Shown: positions 32,761 through 42,525 of the stretch, piece after piece | How positions within the stretch are numbered: position 1 is the stretch's first letter | Layout of the letters: each line of letters starts with the position of its first letter | Source: Saccharomyces paradoxus | Lineage: Eukaryota; Ascomycota; Saccharomycetes; Saccharomycetales; Saccharomycetaceae | Direction: 5' to 3' | Assembly: GCF_002079055.1 (NCBI RefSeq) | Contig: NC_047490.1 | Coordinates: 186,001 to 250,000, forward strand | DNA: 64,000 nucleotides | Translations under genes and position numbers: made by a program | The notes under the pieces: model-generated | Told to the model about the DNA's origin: nothing | What the model saw: only the letters and a program-made list of their open reading frames with translations | Database searches by the model: none

Positions 32761-33532
32761 ATGGTATGTAAAGATTAATATACGTGAAATCGACGTGATA
32801 TAATGTGTTATGGAATAAATATGCATCTTCCAATGTCAACAGGACACATAATAAAGCGGTCTAATGAAAAATCACAAGAAGGCTATTGCTGCACTTTGCA
32901 GGTGTGTACATCCAACAGATCTTATCTCCTACAAATTGGTAACAGAAATCTGTAAGTTTATGAAACTTATTTAATATAGTGGTTTTCCAAAATATAATAT
33001 ACGCCTATTAAGAAACACTGGAAATACATGTGAACTATTCTTTTTCAAGTAACACATTGGACAGAATGCACTAGCCCACACAAGGATCTACAAAATTCGG
33101 AAGTCCTGCTGATAAAACAGACAGTTTTACTAACAGCAACAATGATTTTCATTTCTATTTTCCTATCAACAGGCCGGCGTTAAAGCTTACGAACTAAGAA
33201 CCAAATCGAAGGAACAATTGGCTTCTCAATTGGTTGACTTGAAGAAGGAGTTGGCTGAATTAAAGGTCCAAAAGTTGTCCAGACCATCTTTGCCAAAGAT
33301 CAAGACTGTCAGAAAGAGTATCGCCTGTGTCTTGACCGTCATCAACGAACAACAAAGAGAAGCTGTTAGACAATTATACAAGGGTAAGAAGTACCAACCA
33401 AAGGACTTGAGAGCCAAGAAGACCAGAGCTTTGAGAAGAGCTTTGACCAAATTCGAAGCTTCCCAAGTTACCGAAAAGCAAAGAAAGAAGCAAATCGCTT
33501 TCCCACAAAGAAAGTACGCTATCAAGGCCTAA
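32761..33532 (+). CDS. RPL35B: Ribosomal protein eL29-type uL29 (Rpl35B), spliced
   Basis: 120-residue large-subunit protein uL29 (Rpl35), located near the peptide exit tunnel. The coding sequence is split: exon 1 (32761-32763) is only the ATG. The intron runs from GTATGT at 32764 to AG at 33172, and exon 2 (33173-33532) begins AGVKAYELRTKS. Seen here: a very basic, helical protein with strongly biased codons and an exact expected length. Rpl35A and Rpl35B are identical or nearly so in protein; the neighbours ARF2 and RDI1 identify this as the B copy. Confidence 0.96.
32764..33172 (+). other. RPL35B intron
   Basis: 409-nt spliceosomal intron with GTATGT donor, exact TACTAAC branch point (33128-33134) and a CAACAG acceptor. 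Joining the exons gives ATG-GCC and the expected uL29 N-terminus. Confidence 0.95.
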
Positions 33533-33852
33533 TTCTTTCATTAGATTATCATTTTAATATTTGATTTTTGGATATAGTTTAATTTTGTATTTTTTAAGAA
33601 CACCAAACGGCAATTTATTTTATTAGTGATCTATTAACTAAATCAATATACTACATTAAATATATGTTTTGCCATCTTTATTTTTGTAGGATCAGACGTC
33701 ATTGAGCTGTCAGGAGCCCTACCCCTATACCTCAATTTGGAATAACGAAAAAAAAAAGTAAGAGAATAGGAAAGTCATATTCTTCTATACGTAGATATAG
33801 GTATGCTCTTGTTTATACAGGCCATATCTACACTGTTCGTTCCAAGAAGCTA
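33533..33852. other. RPL35B-RDI1 convergent terminator region
   Basis: 320 bp between converging genes. It is AT-rich, and nothing else is recognised. Confidence 0.5.
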
Positions 33853-34461
33853 TCATTTTTTGACAATTTCCACCCCCCAATTTAAAGTCAAATGGTTAGT
33901 TTTATCGTCATCAATGAATTTCGATACGGCACTGTAGTTGCCTCTTGCTAAGAACCCACTAGGAGCCTCACTTTCCGGTAGCTCCACCTCATAAAATGGT
34001 TTGGTCTTGGTATTAGGAGCATAAGATCCCAAGTGATCGTCTATTTTGTCAACAGCAATGCCCGCTTTCTTGATATATTGGACATATCGTAACCCCGTGA
34101 TAATTTCATGTTGAACTTTGAACACAATCTTCAACTTGTAAATAGAATTTTCTTTAATTTTATATCTTTTGGATGCCAGTTCTTTGATTGTCTTTTCGTT
34201 GGTAAGATCAAATGTGATGGGATTTGGTTCTGTGTTGACTAATAGTTGAATTTTTTGAACAACCACTTTCCTTTTGTCACCGGGAAATTCCAACGGTAAA
34301 ATGTCAGAACTTAGACCCAAAGACTCTTTCCATTTCGCCAATGATTCATCTTCGGCATCCAGGTTTTTGTATTCATCAACGGTTTTTTTGGCTGAAACTT
34401 TATATTGATCGTTGTTTCTCTCCTCTTCGAATTGACTAAAATCAGTAGTTTCTTCGGCCAT
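33853..34461 (-). CDS. RDI1: Rdi1, Rho GDP-dissociation inhibitor
   Basis: 202-residue RhoGDI that extracts prenylated Cdc42, Rho1 and Rho4 from membranes and holds them soluble in the GDP form. Seen here: an acidic, flexible N-terminal arm (about 1-60) with the regulatory helix region, then the immunoglobulin-like beta-sandwich that binds the geranylgeranyl tail, with conserved stretches 'IKENSIYKLKIVFKVQHEIITGL' (cut here to its core) and LNWGVEIVKK at the end. Length equals the S. cerevisiae protein. It converges with RPL35B. Confidence 0.96.
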   Translation of the reverse strand: MAEETTDFSQFEEERNNDQYKVSAKKTVDEYKNLDAEDESLAKWKESLGLSSDILPLEFPGDKRKVVVQKIQLLVNTEPNPITFDLTNEKTIKELASKRYKIKENSIYKLKIVFKVQHEIITGLRYVQYIKKAGIAVDKIDDHLGSYAPNTKTKPFYEVELPESEAPSGFLARGNYSAVSKFIDDDKTNHLTLNWGVEIVKK

Positions 34462-34837
34462 TATTCAGTTTTTCTCCACTAAAAAAGTTCAATACTCGAG
34501 ATATTTGTATGGGTAGAAAAAGAATGGAAGTAGTACAAACAGCTTGAAGCATGAAAGTCCTTTCTAGTCAATCTTTATATTACTTCCTTGATCTATCGCG
34601 AAAATTAAACGATCGCGTTAGAGAACCGTTTCACCCGGAGTAATGATCAGAATGATTAAAGCGTTGGGAGAGGAAAAAAAGGCCTCGTATTGATTGATAT
34701 ATTTGAAGCATATTAAGGAAACAAAATTGGCAGGACAATTCGCAGTTTATTCTGGCTCGATGTGTAATTAACTATGATAATGGTAAAAGAGAAAAGCGAA
34801 TATATATATCTATATAGATGCATATATGTATACATAC
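34462..34837. other. RDI1 promoter and PPH21 3' region
   Basis: 376 bp between an upstream-pointing pair of minus-strand genes. TATATATATCTATATAGA-type sequence near 34801-34818 sits just past the PPH21 stop and probably serves 3' end formation. No gene is seen. Confidence 0.5.
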
Positions 34838-35947
34838 TCATAAAAAGTAATCTGGCGTCTTTCTGCTGACGCTAGGTTCACCGGGTCTTACGGATGGGTC
34901 GTACTGCAAGAATTGTCTATTATGATTTTCGTCCACTTCCATGATGGCTGCTTGATTACCACATCTATAGCAGTAATTTGGAGCACTGAAAATGGTGACA
35001 ACATTTTGCTGGTGAGACCAAGCGTAGCCTTCCATTACCAATTGGTGAGCTCTTGCTATTAGTGATAGATCGTTGGTGTGATTGAATTGCTCACTGACGT
35101 CCTGTCCAAAAGTGAAGCCTGCACCTCTGGGACTGATTCCCCATCCACCTCTATCATCAGGATCAGACCATAGAAGATCGCACATGGGTCCTTCGTGAGG
35201 CACTTCCTGTATTCTGTTCAACTCTCTGACCTGGTCTATGGTCTCTATCATGGGTGAAAGACCCCCATGCAGACAGAATATTTTATTATCTACTAATGCT
35301 GTGATAGGAAAATAATCAAAAAGATCCGTGAACATTTTCCACACGTTTGCGCTGCCGTACTTTCTCAAACATTCGTCATAAAACCCGTATACCTGGGTAA
35401 TTTGCCTAGATTCGTGATTGCCCCTCAGTATCGTGATTCTATGTGGGTATCTGACTTTCATGGCGACCAGGTAGGACACGGTCTCAACAGAATAATATCC
35501 TCTATCCACGTAATCACCCATGAAAAGGTAGTTGGTGTCGGGGCAAGGACCGCCAATTTTGAAAAGTTCTAACAAGTCGTGAAATTGACCATGTACGTCA
35601 CCACAAATGGTTACAGGCACATTGATTGGTTTGACGTTTTCCTCAAACTGCAACACGTCCACTGCCATCTTACATAGCCGAGCTACGTCGTCTTCTGACA
35701 ATGGCTCGCATTTTCCCAAATGCTCAATCCATTGATCAAGCTGATTTATATTTGTATTGGTTAGTTCTAGCGGTTTGGAGGATTTATGGTCTGCTATACC
35801 CGAGGAACCTGGTTTTAAGTCCTCAATTGAGAATTCTTCTCCATTATTATCTGTTGAACTGTTGTTGATATCCATATCTTCAGATACTGTGGGAGTCAGC
35901 TGTTCGGTGACAGCATCTTGCATAGGCACATCTAAGTCTGTATCCAT
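34838..35947 (-). CDS. PPH21: Pph21, protein phosphatase 2A catalytic subunit
   Basis: 369-residue PP2A catalytic subunit that pairs with Tpd3 and either Cdc55 or Rts1. Seen here: an N-terminal extension of about 65 acidic/Ser/Asn-rich residues typical of the yeast PP2A pair. The metallophosphatase motifs GDVHGQ (from Gly116), GDYVDRG and RGNHESR follow, and the C-terminus ends in TPDYFL with the leucine that Ppm1 methylates. The N-terminal extension and gene order separate it from Pph22, its duplicate. Confidence 0.96.
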   Translation of the reverse strand: MDTDLDVPMQDAVTEQLTPTVSEDMDINNSSTDNNGEEFSIEDLKPGSSGIADHKSSKPLELTNTNINQLDQWIEHLGKCEPLSEDDVARLCKMAVDVLQFEENVKPINVPVTICGDVHGQFHDLLELFKIGGPCPDTNYLFMGDYVDRGYYSVETVSYLVAMKVRYPHRITILRGNHESRQITQVYGFYDECLRKYGSANVWKMFTDLFDYFPITALVDNKIFCLHGGLSPMIETIDQVRELNRIQEVPHEGPMCDLLWSDPDDRGGWGISPRGAGFTFGQDVSEQFNHTNDLSLIARAHQLVMEGYAWSHQQNVVTIFSAPNYCYRCGNQAAIMEVDENHNRQFLQYDPSVRPGEPSVSRKTPDYFL

Positions 35948-36894
35948 TTTTCTTTTTTGTTTCTTTGTTGTATGCGATGATTTATATCTTTCTTTTCCAC
36001 TATCAACTAAATAGGGGCAAAATAATTAGTGTTTCTTTTCTTTGACTTTATTTTCAAAAAATGCAACCAGTAAAATTCACAGTTTAAAATCGTATAATAC
36101 TTCTATTCAACTTGAGCTTATGAAACGCTTTCTTTGTTACTGGTAAGGAAAGAAACTAGGGGAAGATGAGTGAAAAAAGAGCAATCCAATGGCTGTATTT
36201 CTAAGAAGTAGAAGAAATCCTGTTTATATCGCGTCGACTGAAATGTTTTATTTCACACTACAAATAATTGGAGTATGTCTATATCAAAATAGATGAAAGT
36301 GCAGTGTCTTATTCAGTAATTATCTCCTTTATTGTGAAACAGTGCGTCAAAAGAACTTGTGACAAAAAACTGCTAAAAAAGGAATACGGAACTAAGGTAA
36401 TCCGGAAAATTATCTATAGTATTATGAATTAGTCAATTAAAATAGCTGAAATCTTTCAAGCACCACAGTAAGATTTATTATCAGACTCCCATTCACAGAT
36501 ATTCCATTTTCCGTTCATTTTTTCACTTTTTGATTTCATCCTTAAAACCCGTCCGGTTCATCACATTGTACGTTGGAGAAACTTTAAAATAAGTTAAAGG
36601 GTAATAATAGTGCTAAACTATTAGAATAACAGCAATAGTACAGAGTGCGATAACAGCGATTGAATTGCCATATAAAATCAAAATGCTTCACTTTATTCTA
36701 TTAATGATATTTTATTAGAGAAGAAATTATGTAATATTTAGATACTAAATATAAAGTAGATCCCCGCCTAAAATATTCTTAACAAAATTATATTTTCGAA
36801 AGGATGACGGTCCAATCAAGGGATTGTATAAGAGAAATTATTGTGCGAAATCAATTTTACTTGATCTGGACTTAAAGATTTACTCACATCCCGC
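35948..36894. other. PPH21 promoter and RPL41A 3' region
   Basis: 947 bp between two minus-strand genes, AT-rich. I find no ORF of note, tRNA, LTR or recognisable factor site. Confidence 0.45.
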
Positions 36895-36972
36895 TTATTT
36901 GGATCTAGCTCTCACCTTCCGTCTCTTTCTCTTAAGTCTTCTAGTTCTCTTCTTTCTCCACTTAGCTCTCAT
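36895..36972 (-). CDS. RPL41A: Ribosomal protein eL41 (Rpl41A), 25 residues
   Basis: A 25-residue, extremely basic peptide ([19 protein letters not shown], then VRARSK): eL41, the smallest ribosomal protein, which forms a single helix at the subunit interface bridge. It is intronless. Reading on the minus strand gives ATG AGA GCT AAG TGG and a TAA stop with no alternative frame. Its position between PPH21 and SRF1 matches S. cerevisiae YDL133C-A. Confidence 0.96.
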
Positions 36973-37608
36973 TTGGAATTAAGTCGATATGGCTATCTTA
37001 GAAGTGAAATAAACCTTAAAATAAAAGCAAGAGATATTAACAAAAACAAACTACAAAGCCAAAGGAAGCAAGAAGTAAAATAATATCGATGGATAACGAA
37101 TATTTAACATTCAAAAGTATTATACATGTTGGCTCCCCATATATATAAATCACGTCGGCAAAGCCAGGACGGGAGCCTTGCGACAATGATGACGGGTAAA
37201 TGGACAACATCGCAATGGCGCACTTTTTGTGCTGTGCGACATGCGATCGGATATCACCTGAAGATTGAAAAACAAGACTTGGTTGTTGAAATATAAAATG
37301 TACGGATTGAATTTGTATACAGATGAACGGGTGGAGAAATCGGCCGTTGACCGGAGAAAGCATTCTGAACGATGAATGCTAAATAAGGGAAAAGTGGAAA
37401 ATAAACGAAGTGTCGAAAGAGGAGAAGAGGTATTTGTCCTTCATCTAACGTAACAATTTTCCGAGCTACAACAGAAAGTCTGTAACTTTTTCATTATAAA
37501 GTGCTTCGGTTGCTACTGTAAGACGGTGATATTGCTGAGGGGAGAAAGTGAATGATATTTCTTTGCATTTTTTGAAGCGTTCTTTCTTTCTTTACACTAA
37601 CAAATCTA
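36973..37608. other. RPL41A-SRF1 divergent promoter
   Basis: 636 bp between divergent genes. It holds two Rap1-like sites for RPL41A (listed separately). An open frame at 37037-37363 (minus strand) covers these sites and looks like chance. Confidence 0.5.
37297..37334 (-). promoter_or_regulatory. Two Rap1-like sites of RPL41A
   Basis: On the minus strand, ATCCGTACATT (37297-37307) and CCACCCGTTCATC (37322-37334) each resemble the Rap1 consensus with one or two mismatches. They lie about 325-360 bp upstream of RPL41A, side by side as in other ribosomal protein promoters. Confidence 0.5.
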
Positions 37609-38922
37609 ATGGAGGATACTAATTTCAGCAAAGAAGTGTACTCTAATACAACATCCTCAACCTCTTCTAGAATCGCAGACCAAGATCGACTTAACCTAAA
37701 CGTGGATCTCGAAAAAAATCAGACTGTAAGGGAATCAGGTTCGCTGGAATCATTACAGATTGCAAAGATACGTATTCCCAAACACAGTGATGGTTCACCA
37801 CTGGACTATCCAAAATTGAACACTTACACGTTTGTGCCAACCACAGTGCCGCCTTATGTTCTAGAAGCGCAGTTTGATAAACTTAGACTTCAGGATAAAG
37901 GCGCCGTAGATGGCAATGTTACTGATGATAAAAACCTTCCAAAAGAATTTAAATGGGGCCAATTTGCATCTAACATCGGTTGTCATTCTGCATACACTAA
38001 AGACCAAAACGATAACCATGACCATAAATCCTACGACAATTATTCTCTATCATCAAGTACCTCATCCAAAAACGCCGCTCTTAGAGAAATTCTGGGTGAT
38101 ATGTGCAGCGAATGGGGGGGTGAAGAGCGCTTGGAAGGTGTGCTACATTCAGAAATAGGCGCCAATTTAGAGTTTAAGACGACAGAAGAGAGAAAAGAGT
38201 GGTTACAGTATATTGAAAAAGTAAAAGATTTCTATTACGGCGATAACAAGAAAAACCCAGAATCACCCGAAACAGTACACAACAAAACCTACAAATCTGA
38301 TTGGGTAAATGAGCTTAATAAGGAGAGAGAAAAGTGGCGGAGGTTAAAACAAAGGAAGTTACAACAATGGAGGCCTCCTTTAACGTCGCTATTACTAGAT
38401 AATCAATATTTAATCTTGGGTTTGAGGATCTTCACTGGTGTGCTGTCATGCATTTCACTTGCTTTAGCAATCAAAATTTTCCAAAACTCAAGATCGAATA
38501 ATACCATCAGTGAAAGCAAAATCGGGCAACAACCAAGTACTATAATGGCTATCTGCGTTAACGCGGTTGCGATTGCGTATATTATTTACATCGCACATGA
38601 TGAATTTGCTGGTAAACCTGTTGGGTTGAGGAACCCATTAAGCAAACTGAAACTAATTTTGTTGGATTTACTGTTTATAATATTTTCAAGTGCTAATCTA
38701 GCATTGGCATTTAATACTCGTTTTGACAAAGAATGGGTTTGCACTTCTATTCGCAGGTCAAATGGAAGTACATATGGATACCCAAAAATACCACGTATCT
38801 GTAGAAAACAGGAGGCTTTATCTGCCTTTCTATTCGTTGCCTTATTTATGTGGGTAATTACTTTTTCGATCAGTATTGTTAGAGTAGTTGAAAAAGTCAG
38901 TTCAATCACCAACAGAAACTGA
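37609..38922 (+). CDS. SRF1: Srf1, regulator of phospholipase D (Spo14)
   Basis: 437-residue membrane protein required in yeast for Spo14 phospholipase D activity and for tolerance of an activated Spo14 state. Seen here: a hydrophilic, Ser/Asn/Asp-rich N-terminal 265 residues without a signal peptide, then four hydrophobic segments at about 266-285, 311-327, 348-367 and 404-424, and a short C-terminus. I recognise no enzyme motif. Identification rests on synteny and on overall likeness to S. cerevisiae YDL133W, which has the same length. Confidence 0.93.
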   Translation: MEDTNFSKEVYSNTTSSTSSRIADQDRLNLNVDLEKNQTVRESGSLESLQIAKIRIPKHSDGSPLDYPKLNTYTFVPTTVPPYVLEAQFDKLRLQDKGAVDGNVTDDKNLPKEFKWGQFASNIGCHSAYTKDQNDNHDHKSYDNYSLSSSTSSKNAALREILGDMCSEWGGEERLEGVLHSEIGANLEFKTTEERKEWLQYIEKVKDFYYGDNKKNPESPETVHNKTYKSDWVNELNKEREKWRRLKQRKLQQWRPPLTSLLLDNQYLILGLRIFTGVLSCISLALAIKIFQNSRSNNTISESKIGQQPSTIMAICVNAVAIAYIIYIAHDEFAGKPVGLRNPLSKLKLILLDLLFIIFSSANLALAFNTRFDKEWVCTSIRRSNGSTYGYPKIPRICRKQEALSAFLFVALFMWVITFSISIVRVVEKVSSITNRN

Positions 38923-39483
38923 ACTCAACAACAAATAGAAAATAAAAAAAGTCTTTTAGATACCAAGTTTGACATTTATATGCATTGTATATTTTTTACT
39001 TAATAGATTACTTCGGCATGGCCTCTAATCTCCAATGGAGAGTGCCCCTGTATTGGCCTTGGTATGAAATAACAAAACTTACCCGAATGGAAAGTTGTAC
39101 TTTCTTTTCCTTTCCGTTTCAAAAGCCCTTTTTCCATTTCGATGTTTGATAAACACAGATGGAGTGAAATGTGGCAAATAGAAACAATTAAAATAATTAG
39201 GGCATTGGTAAAGTATTCCAGCAGCACTTAACTTTACCACGCAATTGATTCATATCACCGCCCTTTTGTACCGTCCTTTTTCCCGTTAGACTTTTTCATT
39301 CGCATCTTCTAACTTCTGTGCACCCCTTTCACTGTTAATTATATTTTACCTCATTACCTCATTTATTTTAGCAATTTGACGTTGCTTATACTTACAGATA
39401 AATAAGAGTACATTTTTGAGTCTTGAAAGGATTCTTACATATATCTAAACAAAAAACAACGACAAAATCGCAAGCAGGAAAGC
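38923..39483. other. SRF1-CDC53 intergenic region
   Basis: 561 bp. It holds a Reb1-type TTACCCG (39079-39085) about 400 bp before CDC53. No gene is seen; the open frame at 39000-39227 (minus strand) has no protein character. Confidence 0.45.
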
Positions 39484-41931
39484 ATGTCTGAAACTCTGCC
39501 CAGATCTGATGATTTAGAGGCCACTTGGAACTTTATAGAACCAGGAATTAACCAAATACTGGGCAATGAAAAAAACCAAGCATCAACGTCTAAGCGAGTT
39601 TACAAAATACTTTCTCCAACCATGTATATGGAAGTTTATACCGCAATTTATAACTACTGCGTGAATAAATCGCGCTCGTCTGGACATTTTAGTACTGACA
39701 GTAGAACAGGCCAATCAACAATTTTGGTTGGTAGTGAGATTTACGAAAAATTAAAGAACTATTTGAAAAGTTACATTTTGAATTTCAAGAAATCTGATTC
39801 AGAGACTTTTTTGCAGTTTTACGTCAAGCGCTGGAAAAGATTCACTATTGGTGCTATCTTTTTAAACCATGCGTTCGATTATATGAATAGATACTGGGTT
39901 CAAAAGGAGAGAAGTGATGGCAAAAGACATATTTTTGATGTAAACACTTTATGCTTGATGACATGGAAAGAAGTTATGTTTGATCCAAATAAAGATACTT
40001 TGATAAATGAGTTATTAGAACAAGTAACCTTGGAAAGGGAAGGACAAATAATTCAAAGAAGTAACATTAGTACTGCCATAAAATCCTTAGTTGCACTAGG
40101 TATCGATCCGCAGGATTTGAAAAAGTTAAATCTTAATGTTTATATCCAAGTTTTCGAAAAGCCATTTTTAAAGAAGACACAGGAGTACTACACACAATAT
40201 ACAAACGACTATTTAGAGAAACATTCGGTAACTGAGTATATTTTCGAAGCACATGAAATTATCAAACGTGAAGAAAAAGCAATGACAATATATTGGGATG
40301 ACCATACTAAAAAACCACTATCCATGGCATTAAACAAGGTTTTGATCACGGACCATATTGAAAAGTTGGAGAATGAGTTTGTCGTGCTTCTTGATGCCAG
40401 AGATATTGAAAAAATTACTTCTTTATATGCATTAATACGCAGAGACTTTACGTTAATTCCAAGAATGGCTTCAGTATTTGAAAATTATGTTAAAAAGACA
40501 GGTGAGAATGAAATTTCAAGTCTATTGGCAATGCATAAACATAACATTATGAAAAACGAAAATGCAAACCCTAAAAAACTAGCACTAATGACTGCTCACT
40601 CTCTTTCTCCTAAGGACTATATTAAGAAATTACTGGAAGTACACGATATATTCTCTAACATATTCAATGAAAGTTTCCCTGACGATATACCTTTAGCTAA
40701 AGCTTTGGACAACGCATGCGGTGCTTTCATTAACATCAACGAGTTTGCATTACCTACAGGATCTCCAAAGAGTGCCACTTCAAAGACTTCAGAGATGCTA
40801 GCTAAATACAGTGATATACTATTAAAGAAGGCCACCAAACCTGAAGTGGCAAGCGACATGTCAGATGAAGATATCATAACGATATTCAAGTATTTAACTG
40901 ATAAAGATGCCTTCGAAACTCATTATAGAAGGCTTTTTGCCAAGCGTCTAATTCATGGCACCTCTACATCAGCAGAAGACGAAGAAAATATAATCCAAAG
41001 GTTGCAAGCCGCAAATAGTATGGAATACACTGGCAAGATAACTAAAATGTTTCAAGATATTAGACTTTCCAAGATTTTGGAGGAAGACTTTGCTGTCGCT
41101 CTGAAGAATGAACCTGATTATTCTAAATCAAAATATCCAGATCTGCAACCATTTGTATTGGCAGAAAATATGTGGCCATTTTCGTACCAAGAAGTCGAAT
41201 TCAAGCTACCCAAAGAATTGACACCATCTCATGAAAAACTGAAGGAGTCATACAGCCAAAAGCATAATGGCAGAATATTAAAGTGGCTATGGCCATTATG
41301 TCGTGGCGAATTGAAGGCAGATATTGGAAAGCCTGGCAGGATGCCATTCAATTTTACAGTAACATTGTTTCAAATGGCAATTTTACTATTGTATAACGAT
41401 GCTGATGTATTGACACTGGAAAATATTCAGGAGGGTACAAACTTAAGCATTCAGCATATCGCAGCGGCAATGGTACCATTCATCAAATTCAAATTGATTC
41501 AACAGGTTCCACCAGGACTAGATGCACTCGTGAAACCTGAAACACAATTTAAGTTATCACGCCCATATAAGGCACTTAAAACTAATATAAATTTTGCTAG
41601 CGGAGTCAAAAACGATATCTTGCAATCTCTATCCGGCGGAGGACATGATAATCACGGTAATAAGGTAGGAAACAAACGCTTGACGGAAGACGAAAGAATA
41701 GAAAAAGAATTGAATACAGAAAGACAAATCTTTTTGGAGGCCTGTATCGTAAGGATAATGAAAGCGAAGAGAAATTTGCCACACACAACACTGGTCAACG
41801 AATGTATTGCGCAATCGCACCAGAGGTTCAACGCAAAGGTTTCCATGGTCAAGAGAGCCATCGATAGCTTAATACAAAAGGGATACCTACAGAGGGGAGA
41901 CGATGGTGAATCCTATGCTTACCTTGCCTAA
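39484..41931 (+). CDS. CDC53: Cdc53, cullin scaffold of SCF ubiquitin ligases
   Basis: 815-residue cullin that holds Skp1/F-box proteins at its N-terminal repeats and Hrt1/Cdc34 at its C-terminal domain. Seen here: helical cullin repeats to about residue 400, the cullin-homology region, and the C-terminal winged-helix ending in YAYLA. The Rub1/Nedd8 acceptor lysine is Lys760 in the VRIMKAKR motif. Length equals the S. cerevisiae protein. Confidence 0.98.
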   Translation: MSETLPRSDDLEATWNFIEPGINQILGNEKNQASTSKRVYKILSPTMYMEVYTAIYNYCVNKSRSSGHFSTDSRTGQSTILVGSEIYEKLKNYLKSYILNFKKSDSETFLQFYVKRWKRFTIGAIFLNHAFDYMNRYWVQKERSDGKRHIFDVNTLCLMTWKEVMFDPNKDTLINELLEQVTLEREGQIIQRSNISTAIKSLVALGIDPQDLKKLNLNVYIQVFEKPFLKKTQEYYTQYTNDYLEKHSVTEYIFEAHEIIKREEKAMTIYWDDHTKKPLSMALNKVLITDHIEKLENEFVVLLDARDIEKITSLYALIRRDFTLIPRMASVFENYVKKTGENEISSLLAMHKHNIMKNENANPKKLALMTAHSLSPKDYIKKLLEVHDIFSNIFNESFPDDIPLAKALDNACGAFININEFALPTGSPKSATSKTSEMLAKYSDILLKKATKPEVASDMSDEDIITIFKYLTDKDAFETHYRRLFAKRLIHGTSTSAEDEENIIQRLQAANSMEYTGKITKMFQDIRLSKILEEDFAVALKNEPDYSKSKYPDLQPFVLAENMWPFSYQEVEFKLPKELTPSHEKLKESYSQKHNGRILKWLWPLCRGELKADIGKPGRMPFNFTVTLFQMAILLLYNDADVLTLENIQEGTNLSIQHIAAAMVPFIKFKLIQQVPPGLDALVKPETQFKLSRPYKALKTNINFASGVKNDILQSLSGGGHDNHGNKVGNKRLTEDERIEKELNTERQIFLEACIVRIMKAKRNLPHTTLVNECIAQSHQRFNAKVSMVKRAIDSLIQKGYLQRGDDGESYAYLA

Positions 41932-41993
41932 TCACCTTGAAGGCATATGCTGACCTAATCAAGTAAATCGTATAAGTACATATATAAGCGTAC

Positions 41994-42010
41994 ATATATA
42001 TATATATATA
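41994..42010. repeat. (AT)n microsatellite
   Basis: A 17-nt AT dinucleotide tract 62 bp past the CDC53 stop codon, a likely 3'-processing element. Confidence 0.85.
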
Positions 42011-42152
42011 CATAGAGGTAACTTAACTGAACTGTGAAAGGTACCACCCACTTGAGTGCCCTATAGCATTAAGATATGGGCACTTCTCTTCCGTTGTAAC
42101 ATACTACCCCCGGCAGCTTTTTGGCTCTTTCTGCTAAAACATTAGGCTGACA

Positions 42153-42284
42153 ATGACTAGTACCGACAAGGAGAGTAAGTCAGTCGCAGAGTTGAAATTC
42201 CGCTGGAAATCGCTGCCAGCCTACCAGCCCCGAGAAACTCCCGTAGAAGTCACGTCGCGCACTGCGGCGATAGTCATGAAATAA
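42153..42284 (+). other. Small 43-codon ORF in the LYS21 promoter, unproven
   Basis: ATG to TAA, 43 residues beginning MTSTDKESKSVAELKFRWKS, with no close relative that I know. It is locally GC-richer than the flanks. The Lys14 site lies inside it, so the block may be conserved for regulation rather than for protein. I do not call it a gene. Confidence 0.2.
42199..42207 (+). promoter_or_regulatory. Lys14 binding site of LYS21
   Basis: TCCGCTGGA is an exact match to the Lys14 element TCCRNYGGA, about 320 bp before the LYS21 start. Lys14 with alpha-aminoadipate semialdehyde activates the lysine genes. Confidence 0.75.
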
Positions 42285-42525
42285 CCAGAATTAGTCACTT
42301 TACACAGTTTGATGCCAAACTGATCGTTATCGTTGGATGTGATCTTAGGATATTACACATGAGTGATGTTGAGCATGCGTTTGTTCACGTTGTACAGGAT
42401 TATATATATATATCTGAAGCAGCCTTCAGGATTTATCTTTCTTCTTGTAATCTTTGCTGTGCTTTTACTCGCAATATCCTCAAAAGTGTAACGACAACCC
42501 AAGTAGCTGTGTATTATAACAAATC

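Larger units (their letters stand above)
41932..42525. promoter_or_regulatory. LYS21 promoter region
   Basis: 594 bp between CDC53 and LYS21. It contains an (AT)n tract (41994-42010), a Lys14 site (42199-42207) inside a small GC-richer block that also reads as a 43-codon ORF (42153-42284), and a TATA box (42401-42413) 113 bp before the ATG. Confidence 0.55.

Noticed and set aside
37037-37363. 108-codon frame upstream of RPL41A
   Set aside because: It covers the Rap1 sites of the promoter, and its composition is not protein-like.
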